DNA of 64,000 nt from Henckelia pumila (lineage: Eukaryota > Streptophyta > Magnoliopsida > Lamiales > Gesneriaceae). The stretch is taken from positions 80,390,151 to 80,454,150 of the forward strand of contig NC_133120.1 of NCBI RefSeq assembly GCF_033568475.1. Reading direction: 5' to 3'. Below, piece after piece: positions 1 to 12,397 of this stretch (position 1 is the stretch's first letter; every line of letters starts with the position of its first letter). A program made the translations under genes and the position numbers. The notes under the pieces are model-generated. The model was not told the origin of the DNA and made no database searches. It worked only from the letters and a program-made list of their open reading frames with translations.

Positions 1-3000
1 AGTGCATCTGCACAGTGTGATTGTCAAAGAGGTGCTCGTATCATGCCACAAGATCGAGTAAGTTATGTTGAATGTTCTATCGAGGAAAATGTTGGGCAAG
101 GAACATTTCACGACTCCCAAGATGCATCATCTACAGCCACGCCATCAAAACATACAGATAGTAAATTTATTAGAAGAATTTCAAGTCTACAGGAAGCAAA
201 TTGGTCAAGATCAGCAACGTCTAAATCTGAAGGTGAAACCTAATTTCTAGGCTAGATTATTCTCTTTGGCACATCATATGTCAATAACTACAGCATTTTA
301 CTTAGGTTTTCTGGTTGTTCTAGTTCAGTTTGTATTTAATGAATTATCTATAATCTATAATGACACATAATTAGATAATTATATCTTATCAGAAAGTAAT
401 TTTCAGGTTCACATGCCACAGTTTTTGCTAAGTGTCAAATTCTTGAAGAAGAAGCTGTTGTTTCTAACTTTATTGAAGAGGAAGAAGCTAATAGATCTGG
501 AAATGAAGTAAATGGAGATCAAAACTCCTTGACTGATCAAATTAACAAGGGAGAATATAAAACATTCAATCAAGCCTTTGAAAACTTCAATGAAGGCAAA
601 TACGATCCTGGTACATTTAGAACTCTCTATAGCTTCTTAAGAACCATCAGTAGCTTCTTAAGGCTAATGTTCGCTAAAATAATATTGATTTGTTCACCAT
701 TATTTTGCTTCAGAGCAACTAAAAAGTCCTCTGGCAGAACCTATCACAACCCCAAACTTCAGTGTATGCCAGGAAGCTTTGAGCAGTGTACATGAAACAG
801 CTGGACATACAATGCCTGTATACAAGAATGATAGCAAGGGTGAAGTTTCAAATCAGCTAGTTGACGAGAATGGTAGTTCAGTTGGAACTTTTACATTTTT
901 CTCTGTGTTGGCTGTTTTTATTTATATTTATATTTATTTTCTCCTGAAAAGCTCAAAACTTTGTTTCTACTGCAGCTGATGGTGCTGAGTGCAGAAATGA
1001 AAAAAATGATATTGCTGATGCACAAACTTTAGATGTACCAATGTCTACAGGAGGAGCTACCAACCAAGTGAATTTTGAAAACCAGGGTGAGTGGAAGTTC
1101 CAAGATATAGGGAAAATTGAAAATCTATGTTAAAACCTATTAGCACATGAATTATCAAACCTATATGAGTTTACTGATGTGGCATCCAGCCATAGCCATT
1201 GTTCTTAAGATATTAATCCTGATTATTTCTGTGTAGAAATTGATCTCAACAATCTCTTGGGATCACCAGTGGATAAGGTTACTCCAAGCGGACCAAAGGA
1301 AGCTTTGACTCATGGAACTGACATAACAAATATGACAATGTCTTTTACTAAATCCACTACCTACTTGGGATGGGGAAACTTCAGTGAAATGAGCCAAGAG
1401 ATGGAGGAGTTAAGAGAATGGGAAGATGATCTACCCACAGATAAAAGTTTGACTTGTCCAACTACCAGTAAATGGGAATATGATACTGGCTCGTATGTAG
1501 GCAAAGGTAAATTGATTGGTTTTTTAATTTCGTTTTGTAGCTTCTTGCAAGGTTGATGATATCTCGGTTTGTGAAAAAAATGCAGAAAGAGCTGATTTTT
1601 CGTTTGTGGAAAGCTTTGGCACAACGAAGGACAATGAGGTGACTGAAACCAACTACGATGAAAAAGTGGAAGTTGCTGGAAATGAACTTGAGAACTACTT
1701 GGGACTTGGAAATTTAATCTTAGCAAATGGAAAAGATGTCACGAATCCGGAGATAAATGATGTTGAAGTGGAAAATATCTGCACTGATGCTGTTGTTTCC
1801 AAGACTGAAGAGCCGTGGACTGAGAATATAGGTGAATCTAACTCTCTAACAAAAGAAAACCTTATAGATATCGAGAATGAAGAGGTAAACGAGGATGTGG
1901 GCTGTGAGGTTGCAAAAACATACTCCAGTACGATCCTTTTTGAGGCTAAACATGATGGCAATGAAGAGCAGACTGAAAATACGAGTGAGTGCATGAAAGA
2001 ATCTAACTATATATCTGAAAAAAATGAAGCAGATATCAGGGATGAAAGAGTAAATGAGGTTGAGATGGAAAATAATTTCTCCAGTACAGTTCTTTCTGAA
2101 GCTACATTGGATTACAAAAAAAAGCACTGGATTGATAACACAGGTGAGTGCATGAAAAAATCTGATTCTGTAACTGAAGAAATCGAGGAAGATATCAGGA
2201 ATGAAGAGGTAACTGAGATTGAGAGTTCTAAAGTGGAAAACATCTTCTCCAATGCAGTTTTTTCTGAGGTTAAATATGATGCTTATGAAGAGCAGTGTAC
2301 AGAAAACACGGGTGGGCGCATAAGAGAATCTAATTCTGCAACTGAAAAACACAGGGAAGAAAATACGTTATCTTTGGGACAATCCCTTTTTGATGTGGAA
2401 GCAACAGAAAATGACAGAAAATCAAGTGAGGAAAATATTATTAGCCCGAACTTGAAGAATTTACATGCAGGCGAAGGAAGTGCTGAAGTGTTATTGGATT
2501 TCAATATGTTAGACAACCACAGTAATGGGGATACAGATTATGTCAAATATGAAGGGGAAATAATACGAAGCAGTGGAGATGTACCTGGCATAACTGACAA
2601 GGATATTAAACAAGGTAATGTTGTGGAGGATAGTCACTGCTTTATTAAAAACCACAAGGATAAGAGTTTTTCGAGAAAAATATTAGTTGATACTTTTGAG
2701 AAAAATTTGAATCCCGAAGCATCAAATATGTGCAGCTTCTCAATGGTGAGACAGATTTGGTGATACACAACGATAATCTGAGTTGTTTATCATTGCTGAA
2801 TTATTTTTTGAAGTTATCCGTACTGGGGGTGGTATATTCTTCGTTTTCTTTTTCTTGCAAAATCATGATGTTTTATTCTGTTGACACGGGCTTAGGGAAT
2901 CATATGCTGCAAGAGAAAAACAAGTAGATATCATATTTTAGTGACTTGTTAATCAAACAGGGATGACAAGAACTCTGACCAAGTAAAGGAAGCAGTATTT

Positions 3001-4318
3001 TTTTCTTGGATAAATTAAAAGTCAAAAGTCTATAAAACGAGTCTATTTTATTTTGTGGTTGATGATGGGAAAGGTTCAGGTTCAATTGATTTTTATGCTT
3101 ATTAGTTTGGTAATTCAACACAACTGCCAAGCATGTTTCCTTTCTTTACGCAATCATGCTTCCTTTTGTACTTTTTGTAGATTCTTCTCCTCCCTGTATT
3201 TTGTTGAAGGCCTCCCATGAAAATGACAAAGTTATAGAAAAAGAAGATCTTGAAATGGCCTCATCGAAAAACCAGTTTGATGGTTACACTCTCGATATTA
3301 ATACACTTTCAACCAATGATGAGATTCAGAAGACATGCGAGGAGAATGCCTTGCACCACTATAGTGTACATAACATGGTTACCACTGCAGGTTAAAACAA
3401 GTTTCCTTGTATATTGTTTTTCCGCCAACAATTTTTAAGGCTTTTTATTCTGTTTTTAACAATTCAAACATGACCAATGACTTTAGTTTCCTTTGTTATA
3501 GAACATGTATCCACTTTCTGGTGTGACAAATCTGATATGCCTCAGAGCTCAGCAACACATCTGTTTATTGAAAAGAGTGAATGCGGTAATAGTGGAAAAA
3601 CCAACACGCAAACCTCAAATTTCAATACGAAAGACAATCATGAGGTTGATGATGGAGAGGTTCCACAGCAATTTTTCACGTCTGAATTTCATGCGGAAGA
3701 AGACCTCAAAACTGATATCCGAGCCGTCTCAGATTCATCTGTCTATGAGTGTAGTAATGAGATATTGGAAGAAAGTCATCTGGCCAATACCATAAAAGAG
3801 TGCCTTGAATCTGAATATTCTGTAGCAGTTCTCAGTGACTCTGGTGCCAACCTTCATAATGATTTAGATGAGCCTCAAAGGTTTACTGATGTTAGTGTTT
3901 CTTACTTTGGTGATAACATTGATAAACCATTGATCGGTAAAGAAAGTGAAGAACCAGAGGAATCAACACTATGTCTGAAACCTGGCGAAGGTATTAATTA
4001 AAACATCTATTTGTTAGTATTACGGTCTGAATCTGTTTTGCTTGCATATGTTGATTTACAAAAAGCTCTGATGTTTGTCTATTAGACACGGTTATGACTG
4101 AAACTTTGGGAGGACGGATAGAGCTCAATATCAAAGATGACTGCTCTGCTGCAAAGAAGAATGCTAGGACCATTTTGATACATGGAACGCCTAATAAGCT
4201 TTTCCGGGCAGACAACATGAAGGAGAATGCACCTAATACTAAAAGATCACAGATTGGTGATCATACAACAGTTCGACCAACGAAAAGACGGGCCTTGCAG
4301 GATGTTAGATGGAAATAG
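1..4318 (+). CDS. Unrecognised acidic repeat protein, 5'-truncated by the window, with C-terminal KEN and D-box-like motifs
   Basis: I do not recognise the family. The best exon chain is 1-232 (start outside the window), 407-610, 714-872, 976-1086, 1237-1506, 1541-2614, 3181-3390, 3502-3990 and 4086-4318, giving about 994 residues and a TAG at 4316. Every intron in this chain is GT-AG and phase 1, which supports the model. The sixth exon could run further, since the frame stays open to 2763, but only the donor at 2615 gives the phase the next exon needs. The protein is rich in Glu, Asp, Asn and Ser, has no membrane segment and no domain I can name. Residues from 1762-2367 form about four degenerate tandem units. 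The last 40 residues turn basic and contain KENAPN and RRALQDV, resembling APC/C degrons. A nuclear or cell-cycle role is inference only. A second good donor (gtaagt at 58) may give an alternative transcript. Confidence 0.72.
1762..2367 (+). repeat. About four degenerate tandem protein-coding repeats of roughly 45-58 codons
   Basis: Within the sixth exon of the first gene the translation repeats a pattern: a V-E-x-E-N-(I/F)-x-(S/T) start, then a (V/L)-x-S/F-E-(A/V)-x-x-(D/Y) segment, a T-E-N-(T/I)-G/S-x-C/E-M segment, a K-x-S-(N/D)-S-x-(T/S)-E segment and an acidic D-I-x-(N/D)-E-x-V-x-E tail. Unit lengths differ by several residues, so this is an old duplication. Confidence 0.7.
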
Positions 4319-5306
4319 TGGTTTTTCTTTGGCACTAGTTTTTCGGTTCTTGCTTTGGGTGTTTTTGCTTTGCTAGTTCTGTGTTTTTCTGATGTAAAAT
4401 GAGGATAACTGAGTGGATACTTATATCGTTTGTGTATGCATATCTCATGCTCAATAGACAATGTTTATGAGCGTATCACATTTACACTTTTCCTGAACTT
4501 TTTAATGTTTTGGTACCATTTAGGCTTTCAGCTCTGGTTTTCGTTGTTTAGAGTTTAGTTTAGTTTTTGATTTTAATAAAAAAGAGATTTTTTAAAATAG
4601 ATAAATAAAAAAAAGAAATCAACGAGAGTTAGGGAAATTAATGGGATGTTTTGATATTTAAAATGATTTTTTTGATAATTTCTACTATGAGTTGGATGTT
4701 TAAAATATCTGAAAACTGTAAGCAGAATATTACATTATTTTTCCATAAATAATTTGTATACAATTAAATCAGCTTTTAATGTATTCAAAGAATCATATTT
4801 ATGCCTAACAATAAAGGTGACATTGAAATTGTGATGAAGATATGATTGGCTTGATATTGATGAAATTTTAATAACATTTTATTTTTACAACTGTTTGCAA
4901 TTAATAAGGGCATTCAAATGCTAAAAAAGAGCATTTAAGACATTTTATAATAAAAACATTATAATTCTACAAAATTAAAAACAAAACATCCTATTATTAT
5001 TATTATCCATGCATATCTTATAATATTTTTATAACATTTATATACGTTCTTCATTCATCATATTCATAACACCAAACGGTATCTTAACGCATTCAAAGAA
5101 TAATATTTATACCATAACTTTACATGACAGTACACGCATGTGCAGTCACAGAACCTGTTCAGCTGCACTCATCACCATAGCTTCTTTGAACTCCTACAAT
5201 TTTGGCTATGGGGCTATTGGATCTTTTATCAAATCAATGTTTTTGTGTAGTTCTTTCAATATATATACTAAAGTAGAAGCCACTAAAATTTTTAATCTTC
5301 ATCTCC
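4319..5306. other. Convergent intergenic region
   Basis: This lies between the 3' ends of two convergent genes. A plus-strand AATAAA at 4575-4580, about 260 bases past the stop, is a possible poly(A) signal for the first gene. The rest is AT-rich and holds no coding or repeat structure that I can see. Confidence 0.5.
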
Positions 5307-8300
5307 CTAATCACAATTCAACCCACAATCATCTAGTATGATCCCATCTGTGGACAAGAATGGGTTGATACGTACCCACATTAACGTTAGAATAGAAGCC
5401 AGAAGTATCGACCATACAAGAATAATGGTGGGAAGCTTTTCTTGTTTTCCCATGCAACCTTTGAGAAATGGATATAAATGAACAATCACCCATAATGCAA
5501 ATAAAAGTCTGCCGAAAAAAGGTCCCCACGATTCGTACCCGTTCACGATAGTGTCTGAAATCCCAACTATGATTCCAATGACGTTGATGATCAACAAAGT
5601 CATAGGAGGAACTAACAAATATGTCCATTTGAAGATGTAGAGCTCGGAAAATTCTCCATCATCCGCACTTCCGGATACAACAGTGAAGTTCATGTTTACG
5701 CCGCTCAAAACCTTGACGAGACCTTGAATTAGAGCGAAAAACTGGGATGAAACTCCCCCGAGCACCCAAAACAGTTCGTTTGTCCACCAGTCGTCGAGTC
5801 CTATGCCGCCCCACTGAATCTCAAAGACGCTAGTGGCAGCCATCAATATAAATAGGCTTGTGAAGATTATACTTCCATAGGTACTGACCTGCAGATTGTA
5901 GAAGAAAACTCACTCAAAAAAATGCCTAATAAGCTTAAAATGAACGGGAATTTAAAAGCTACAAGAGAACAGATCAAGAATTGCAAAGGATACAGGGTTC
6001 ATTAGCTGTCTCATACCTCAGAGACAATGAATTTTCCTGTAAGAAGGCAAATTGCTGGCAAGGTGCAATAAGAGATCAAGAAAAGTGACGACAAGGGATA
6101 GATAACCGAGTTTATGTACGAAATTCTTTGGAGTATTTTCAAGCCACATCCATATCCATACCAAATAGGGCAATGCCTGCTGAAGAAAATTTCAACTGAT
6201 CCTATGGCCCTTTGAAGAACCTCATGTAAATGATATGATATATTGATTGGAGATGATCCATTGAATGCCGATATTTCGGGAGTGCAGTACACCGACCGCC
6301 ATCCATGGCAGTGCATCTTAAAACAGGTTAAAATATCTTCTGTAGTTGAACCATAAATCCAACCAACCTGGTTATGATGAATAAATAGTAAGCGTACTGG
6401 GGTATGCATAAATGAAAAGAAAAGGTTTTTAGGACAGTATTTTCTAAAGTGGACATGGTGATTATACCTCTTTTCCCCATTCTGTTTTATCTTCATAACC
6501 ACAGCTAATGACATGTATGGCTTCTTGCAAAAGGGAAGCAGGCGCTGCACCCGGCGGAACGCCTCCACCTTGTACACGTGTTGAGGTGACAAAACCCGGT
6601 GATTGTCCAAATTTTTTCTCTAATTTTATCCTTTCGGCTTCTGCCACGAAAACAGAAAAGGCATGATGTTGATATGATCTTCAAGAATCTGAAGAAAAAC
6701 AAGCTTTCTCACCTTCTACTCCTTCCTCAAGATTTTTAACAGCATCCATTTGAGTTGAATATTCCATGCTATGGGTCTTCTTCTTATCATTCTTTAATTT
6801 TTTCCATTTCTTATTCTTCCTTTTAGATTCATAGCAACAGCAACACCATTTTCGCCAACAGTTGCATGTTTTACCAGATTGTTTGGCCGTCTTAGGAGCA
6901 CCATATCCATAAAGGGCTCGCCTCCTGAATATGCATCCACTTCCGACATAAAGTGGACCTTGTATCCCATCAAGTCCTTTCATAATTATCTATGGCACCA
7001 ACAAAAATCTAATTTAGCATTTTCAAGGATCAGTTAGGTAACTACTTGTAACATAAAACCAGAGGAAACTATACATACATAAAAAAAGACGATGCTACGA
7101 TTTGAATATCTATCACGTTTATCAGTTCCATCAAATCTTTGTGGAAACTGCACATAGCATATTTTCTTGCCATCTTTAGGGTCCATCATGAAACACATTG
7201 CTTCCCTGAGAGCCTTGCTGTTATTCATGTAGTTATTGGAATCAAGATTGAGTACGCAAGGAGCATTTGAGATGACAGCTGACACCCGTAACTTGAATTA
7301 ATTCAGCACAAATCATCAGTAAGACATTCTAAACTCATCAAACAAAGAAAATATAACCCAAACAAGAGAGTGAGAGTTAGTCACCAATGCATTCATAGCA
7401 CCCGCTTTTTTGTGATGCTTGAATCCCGGCCTATTCTCACGAGAGACGTATATAAGACGAGGCAACTCATTCCCTTCAACATCTCGAACCCCATTTTGAC
7501 CATGGAATATCTGTCAAGGTAACTAAATTCGTTCTCATATCCGTCTAATTCCGTATCATTCTTCCAAGAGGAAGAATACAATTACAGAAGGCTCTACCTG
7601 GATCATTCCAGGGTGATCCCGAGTGTTATTCCCTGGCCATGGAGTTCCATCCTGCATAGTCCAACCTTCCTCAGGAACCTTTTGTGCCGTGGCAACAAAT
7701 CCATTAATTCGAACTTTGAACTCTTCGTATGCTCTCTGTCAAAATATTTCATAAATGAATGACAAGTTTCAGCCATCAAATTTGAGTTATTGACCTCTTT
7801 CCCCTTTTCCATGTACTTGATTATGTGCAGTTCAAATCGAAGCAATACAAGAAGTTAATAACAAAAAATGTAAACAAAGAGACCAAAGGGAATACAAACA
7901 ACACCTTCATTGCACGGCGTTCCCTCACAAACGTTGGTTCAACCTTGTCTCTCAAATAATCGACCCTCCGGGCAAAATAACACTCAGGTGCTCGAGGTTC
8001 TATGCTAAATTTCTTGCAGAATGGAACCCATTTCCTGGAAAACTCGGATGTCTCAGAAAGAGCTTCAAAAGTAAGCATGGCAGCACAATCATCCGAGACA
8101 TAGCACGCAACCTTATCCGCCGGGTAATCTACAGCAAGTATAGAAAGAACTGTATTGGCAGTAATGAGGGGAGGTTCTTTCATGGGATCCACTGTACTAA
8201 CAAATATATCCACAGGCAGCAGCTCAGAAGGCTTTCCTTCTTTCTCATACCTGACGAAGAAGTTCAATATGCAAACGCTCGGAAACAAGAATAACAAGAC

Positions 8301-10469
8301 AACAAGTCAAGCATACAGAGAAAATAAGAAAATCTATACCTTAGTGATAGTCTATCTAGGTACGTTTCTCGCTCAACCGGGAACCACTTAGGAAGCTGAT
8401 CAAATATCCATGACAAACCAAACCATATCTCACATATAATTGATGTTAGCCACAATCCATATGCATCACTGACTGGATGCATAATTCTATAATGAACGAA
8501 CAAACAAAGGATAGCCATTCGAAGTAGAATAACCATTCTATATGGGTTTATCTTGCTCGACGGTATACTTAGCTTCCTAGACAGTGGCTGTCTACTTTCA
8601 TCCACCCTGTAAATTATGATAAAACAAGGTTTTAACTTGATCGATTAGATTTCATGTACTCCATAGATGAAGTTTCATCAATGAAAGCCCTTAATACAAT
8701 CATATTTAGTAGCTATAATTGCAATTTGAATCCTTTACTTAAAACATTATACATATAAAAATAATCATAAGCATAAACAGAGGACCTACTTGGGTAAACC
8801 AAGATCATCCAGCTCTTCATCATGGTCACCACCTTTATTTCCTTCACATTTAACTAGTTGAAGTCTATGGCTCTGCTTTTTCTTCCATTCGTCCATTCTA
8901 TCCTTCCATGCGATCGTACCATAGCCATATACAGCCAAGTCTTTCTTAGGATCCATTGGCCGTGGTGGCACTGAAGTTTCTGCAGGAAATCAAACTTTCA
9001 ATCAAGAAAAATAATCCAACATCTAAATACTCTATCCTAAACACTTACCAGTCGTGGAGGAATCGGTACTGCGTGTAGGATGGATTTGCTTTCCATGACT
9101 CATGAAGGAAAGGATCATGAGACCATTCTTGTCCCCCGAAATTGCTTCATCCTTAATCAAGGTTCAGATTTTTGTTAAAAATTGTAGTCAAATTTCCGTA
9201 TATGACGAAACTGAGGCAAGTTGAGGTGACATCTACCTCTTGGCCACAAGCAAGGAGAGGAATTTCTTGGCTAACAAAAGATTGATCCCATACTACTCGA
9301 GTAGCGGGATCTTCTTCAGAAACCTGGTGATGATGCCTCCTTCCATCACTGTAATAAGCAAATTCATTCTCTAAATCGTCAAATCCATCCTCATCCTCAT
9401 CTCCATCAACTCTACGACTCCCTGAATATCAACAGGCCTATGAATCACACCAGAATGAAAAGCAGAAGTTTTCTGACAGAGGAGGGCCGGCAGACGCCGC
9501 CACCCACTCCCTCTTGAATTTCTCAACAGGTGATATATGTTTGTGTTCTATTGGCACGAAAATATGAATTTCTCAGCATCTAAAGTTTTCGAAATCTAGT
9601 TTCTCCAGATGAAAATTCTTGCTCCACCATTGATATGTCAGGCACAAGAATAGATCACCTTTTAGTCGCCTATATCTGGTTTTGCACCGGGGACAGACTT
9701 GATTTCCCTCTCTCCTTTCATATTCATAGCAAGGCCTACAAGTAGGGAATGCACATTCGTTACAGGCAACGAAAGGCTCCCCATTTCCACTTAGCTCTAT
9801 CTCATCTCCACAAATCTGACAAATTTGTTCGGCAAACCCCGGCTCCGATACCGCCTGCCATTGAAACTGTTAAATCATACATGAATCGGCAAGAGATTTG
9901 ATATCACATGACAGATGCTAAAAGTACAGTTAAGGTATCCAGGTACGATGAAGCAAGAAACAAGATTTTGGAAGTTGGAACGGCCCTGGAATTTGAAAAG
10001 TTGACAAAAAGAAGATCAAGAAATGTCAGTAACATTAAACACAAACAAAAAATCCCTATCAAATCAAACCACCAAAAGACCTGGAAACTCTGCACTTTTA
10101 AGCACATACAAACAAACCAGAAAAAGAACCTTTAGAACTATAAAAGCTAAAAGTTGTGTTGCTAGACATTATGAAAACAAGGGCCAGCAAGTTTTAACCA
10201 AGGTTTGGAAGCACGAAACAGGAGGAGAGCCGACTCGAATCGAGAGGTGATGTAATGTATTAGTAAACTCTGAACTTCTCAGAAGTTACACATCAATTTT
10301 CAGATTTTATTCGATCAGTACTCCGGGTTCAACCAGAGTAATGAAGTAAGGGAAATGTGATACTTATATATGTATATAAGAAACTCACTCTTCCAATCTC
10401 ATCAGCATTAATAATTACAAATTCATTCTTGATGTGTGAACCAGCCACAAGTTTCCCTTTAGTATCCAT
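5307..10469 (-). CDS. CESA6-like: Cellulose synthase A catalytic subunit, CESA6-like, with altered catalytic motifs
   Basis: Fourteen exons, in transcript order: 10469-10389, 9854-9659, 9421-9237, 9151-9049, 8979-8790, 8606-8340, 8250-7905, 7735-7598, 7510-7385, 7291-7079, 6989-6713, 6640-6468, 6367-6017, 5888-5307. All join in frame with GT-AG introns, giving 1075 residues, normal for CESA. The N-terminus ([12 protein letters not shown]) and RING zinc finger (eight Cys, residues 39-84) match the CESA6 clade of primary-wall subunits, which polymerise UDP-glucose into cellulose in plasma-membrane rosettes. Two N-terminal membrane helices, plant-conserved and class-specific regions, and C-terminal helices are present, ending CGLNCD. 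VSDD (392-395) and TED (774-776) are kept. The usual DCD is DSN (561-563), QVLRW is EVLQR (814-818), and FTVTSK is FTVVSG (950-955). Other constant residues differ too (VSDDG to VSDDC, PEWYF to PECYF). Catalysis is probably lost. Two acceptors are weak (aag). Confidence 0.95.
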
Positions 10470-10622
10470 TCCCTCATAACCTCTCTGATCCTCCTCCTAC
10501 GCGCGACTTCGCTATCCGAAAGAAACGAAAAAGAAACCCGAATATCTTTCAAACAAGGATCATTGGCACAATTAGTTAAAGAAAGAAAGAACCACTCTAT
10601 AATTTGGTGAAGGGAAACGAGT

Positions 10623-10670
10623 TCATAATATATTCATTATTTGTGGATAAGAAAATAAAAATGCCGCCAT
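10623..10670 (-). other. Candidate upstream ORF (15 codons) in the CESA leader
   Basis: About 150 bases upstream of the CESA start, an ATG opens a frame reading MAAFLFSYPQIMNIL and stop. Another out-of-frame ATG lies only a few bases before the main start (gttATGAGGGaATGG). If the transcript begins beyond 10670, both could lower translation of the main frame. The transcription start is unknown. Confidence 0.3.
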
Positions 10671-12112
10671 GTTGATGGAGAGATCAACAAAGTCGGGAAG
10701 AAAAAATATTTCGTCTGCTTGTGTTTGTGAGAAGAATTGAATTTAGAAAAGGAAACAAAGATGGAGTATTATATTAATGGTTGCAGAATTGGCACTTAAC
10801 GTATTTAAGGTTTGCATGCAAACGGCTCAAAGGATCAAAATTTTATGCTGCTTCTCATAAAGTGTTGTGCTGTGGGCGCATATGGTGGTAGAATACACGT
10901 ATAGAATATCTAGACTAGATAACATAAGATTTTTCTCTTGCTTAATTTTCGGGTTTTTTCAAATTTTGAGCACAAATACTCTTAAAACGTACAAAAATGT
11001 GAATGTTCAAAATAAGAAAATATTGGGATGTATGTGCTGAAACTTTGAAAACACAAATGAGCTAATTAGATTATTCTTTTTTAAGGGGTTTTTGGCAAAA
11101 AATTCTCAGAGATATGTACGTAATTAACCGTAAAAATAAATATTAAAACTGTAATCGAAAAGTTCCAAACATTCGTCACAGATCGTCTAGTCGGAAAAAG
11201 TTCGGTAAAAAAATTACTAGCAATGGTTTTGCCTGTATATGATGATAACGACGTGGCTGGCGAGTTCAAACTTAAGTTTTCTATATATATATATATGTTT
11301 TTTTTAAGTTTGCAATCATATAAAGTAAATTAGTATCATATACAATATATATTTTTGTGTTGCATTTCATATCATTTCGAGTTCGCATATTCGTTAACCA
11401 CGTGCTCATGAGCCGACGAGTTCTAAATTTTTTTTGAATTTAATTCCTTGGCTGACTCGAGTTTGGTGGATTTTTACGCCTAAGTTGGGCCAATTGCGGC
11501 CGCTTGACCCTCTCTTTAGGCAATTGGAAAAACTACAATCATAGGTTAATTATATCTTCCACCGGATCTCGATAACATTAGATCGTACTCATATATCTCA
11601 TTTTAATGGAAGTTGACATCATATGATTTGATTCAAAGTTTAAAATTTCACCACATCGTACAAAAAAAAAAAAGAAACTCTTCAATTCGAATGTAACATA
11701 GAAAATACTGTCGTGAATCGTTTTAAAATAAACGTTGTATTAAATTCATGAGTAAATAATGTTCCTTATAATTGTGACATCTTATCATGGATAATAGGGA
11801 AATGTGGCCCATTGGATTAATTATTTACGCTTTATTGGTGTGGAGCTGACACATTTTGTGAAGAGCCCATACATAATCACATTCTAGCTATCATTAAATT
11901 AGATATAATTTATACGATATAACATAGCATTTACTTATAAATATATAACTAATTTGAGTGATGGATCTCCATCGCCAAGAATACACTGATTGGATGATAA
12001 TTAGAGCAATTTTGTTTTGTTTTTTTTTTTAAAAAAAAAAAAAATTTACTTTTTGACTTTGAAATATTCTTTACTTGTATCATATGAATAGTTTTCTTTC
12101 CTTCCTTGTTTT

Positions 12113-12115
<3 letters not shown>

Positions 12116-12178
<63 letters not shown>
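12116..12178. repeat. (ATT)n microsatellite
   Basis: About 21 uninterrupted ATT units. A conceptual poly-Tyr frame here is an artefact of the repeat. Confidence 0.95.
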
Positions 12179-12397
12179 TTAAAAAACTAAGAAATAAAGA
12201 AAGATTGACACGTGGCGAAGAATGTACGACAACTATAACGATTGTTACAAAGCAAACATTGTATCTAGACTATCACTCACTTGACACGTAAATTATTTGA
12301 TAACGATGTCTGTTATTAACATGGACAATGAATCCAATTGGGATAATTCTTGAGAATCCAAATTTTAAACATAGTCCGGCCGAGGCATCTCTCATAT

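Noticed and set aside
58-406. Alternative first intron starting at the strong gtaagt donor at 58
   Set aside because: That donor would leave phase 0, which does not fit the phase-1 acceptor at 407; the donor at 233 fits.
1606-2763. Taking the whole open stretch as exon to a donor near 2746 in the left-edge gene
   Set aside because: A GTGAG at 2746 leaves phase 0 and the next exon at 3181 needs phase 1. Only 2615 fits, though the coding-like look of 2615-2745 keeps the question open.
12106-12291. Open frame with a long poly-Tyr run
   Set aside because: It is the (ATT)n microsatellite read in frame; the same holds for the poly-Ile frames at 15717-15929 and 23952-24212 and the poly-Lys frame at 44170-44409.
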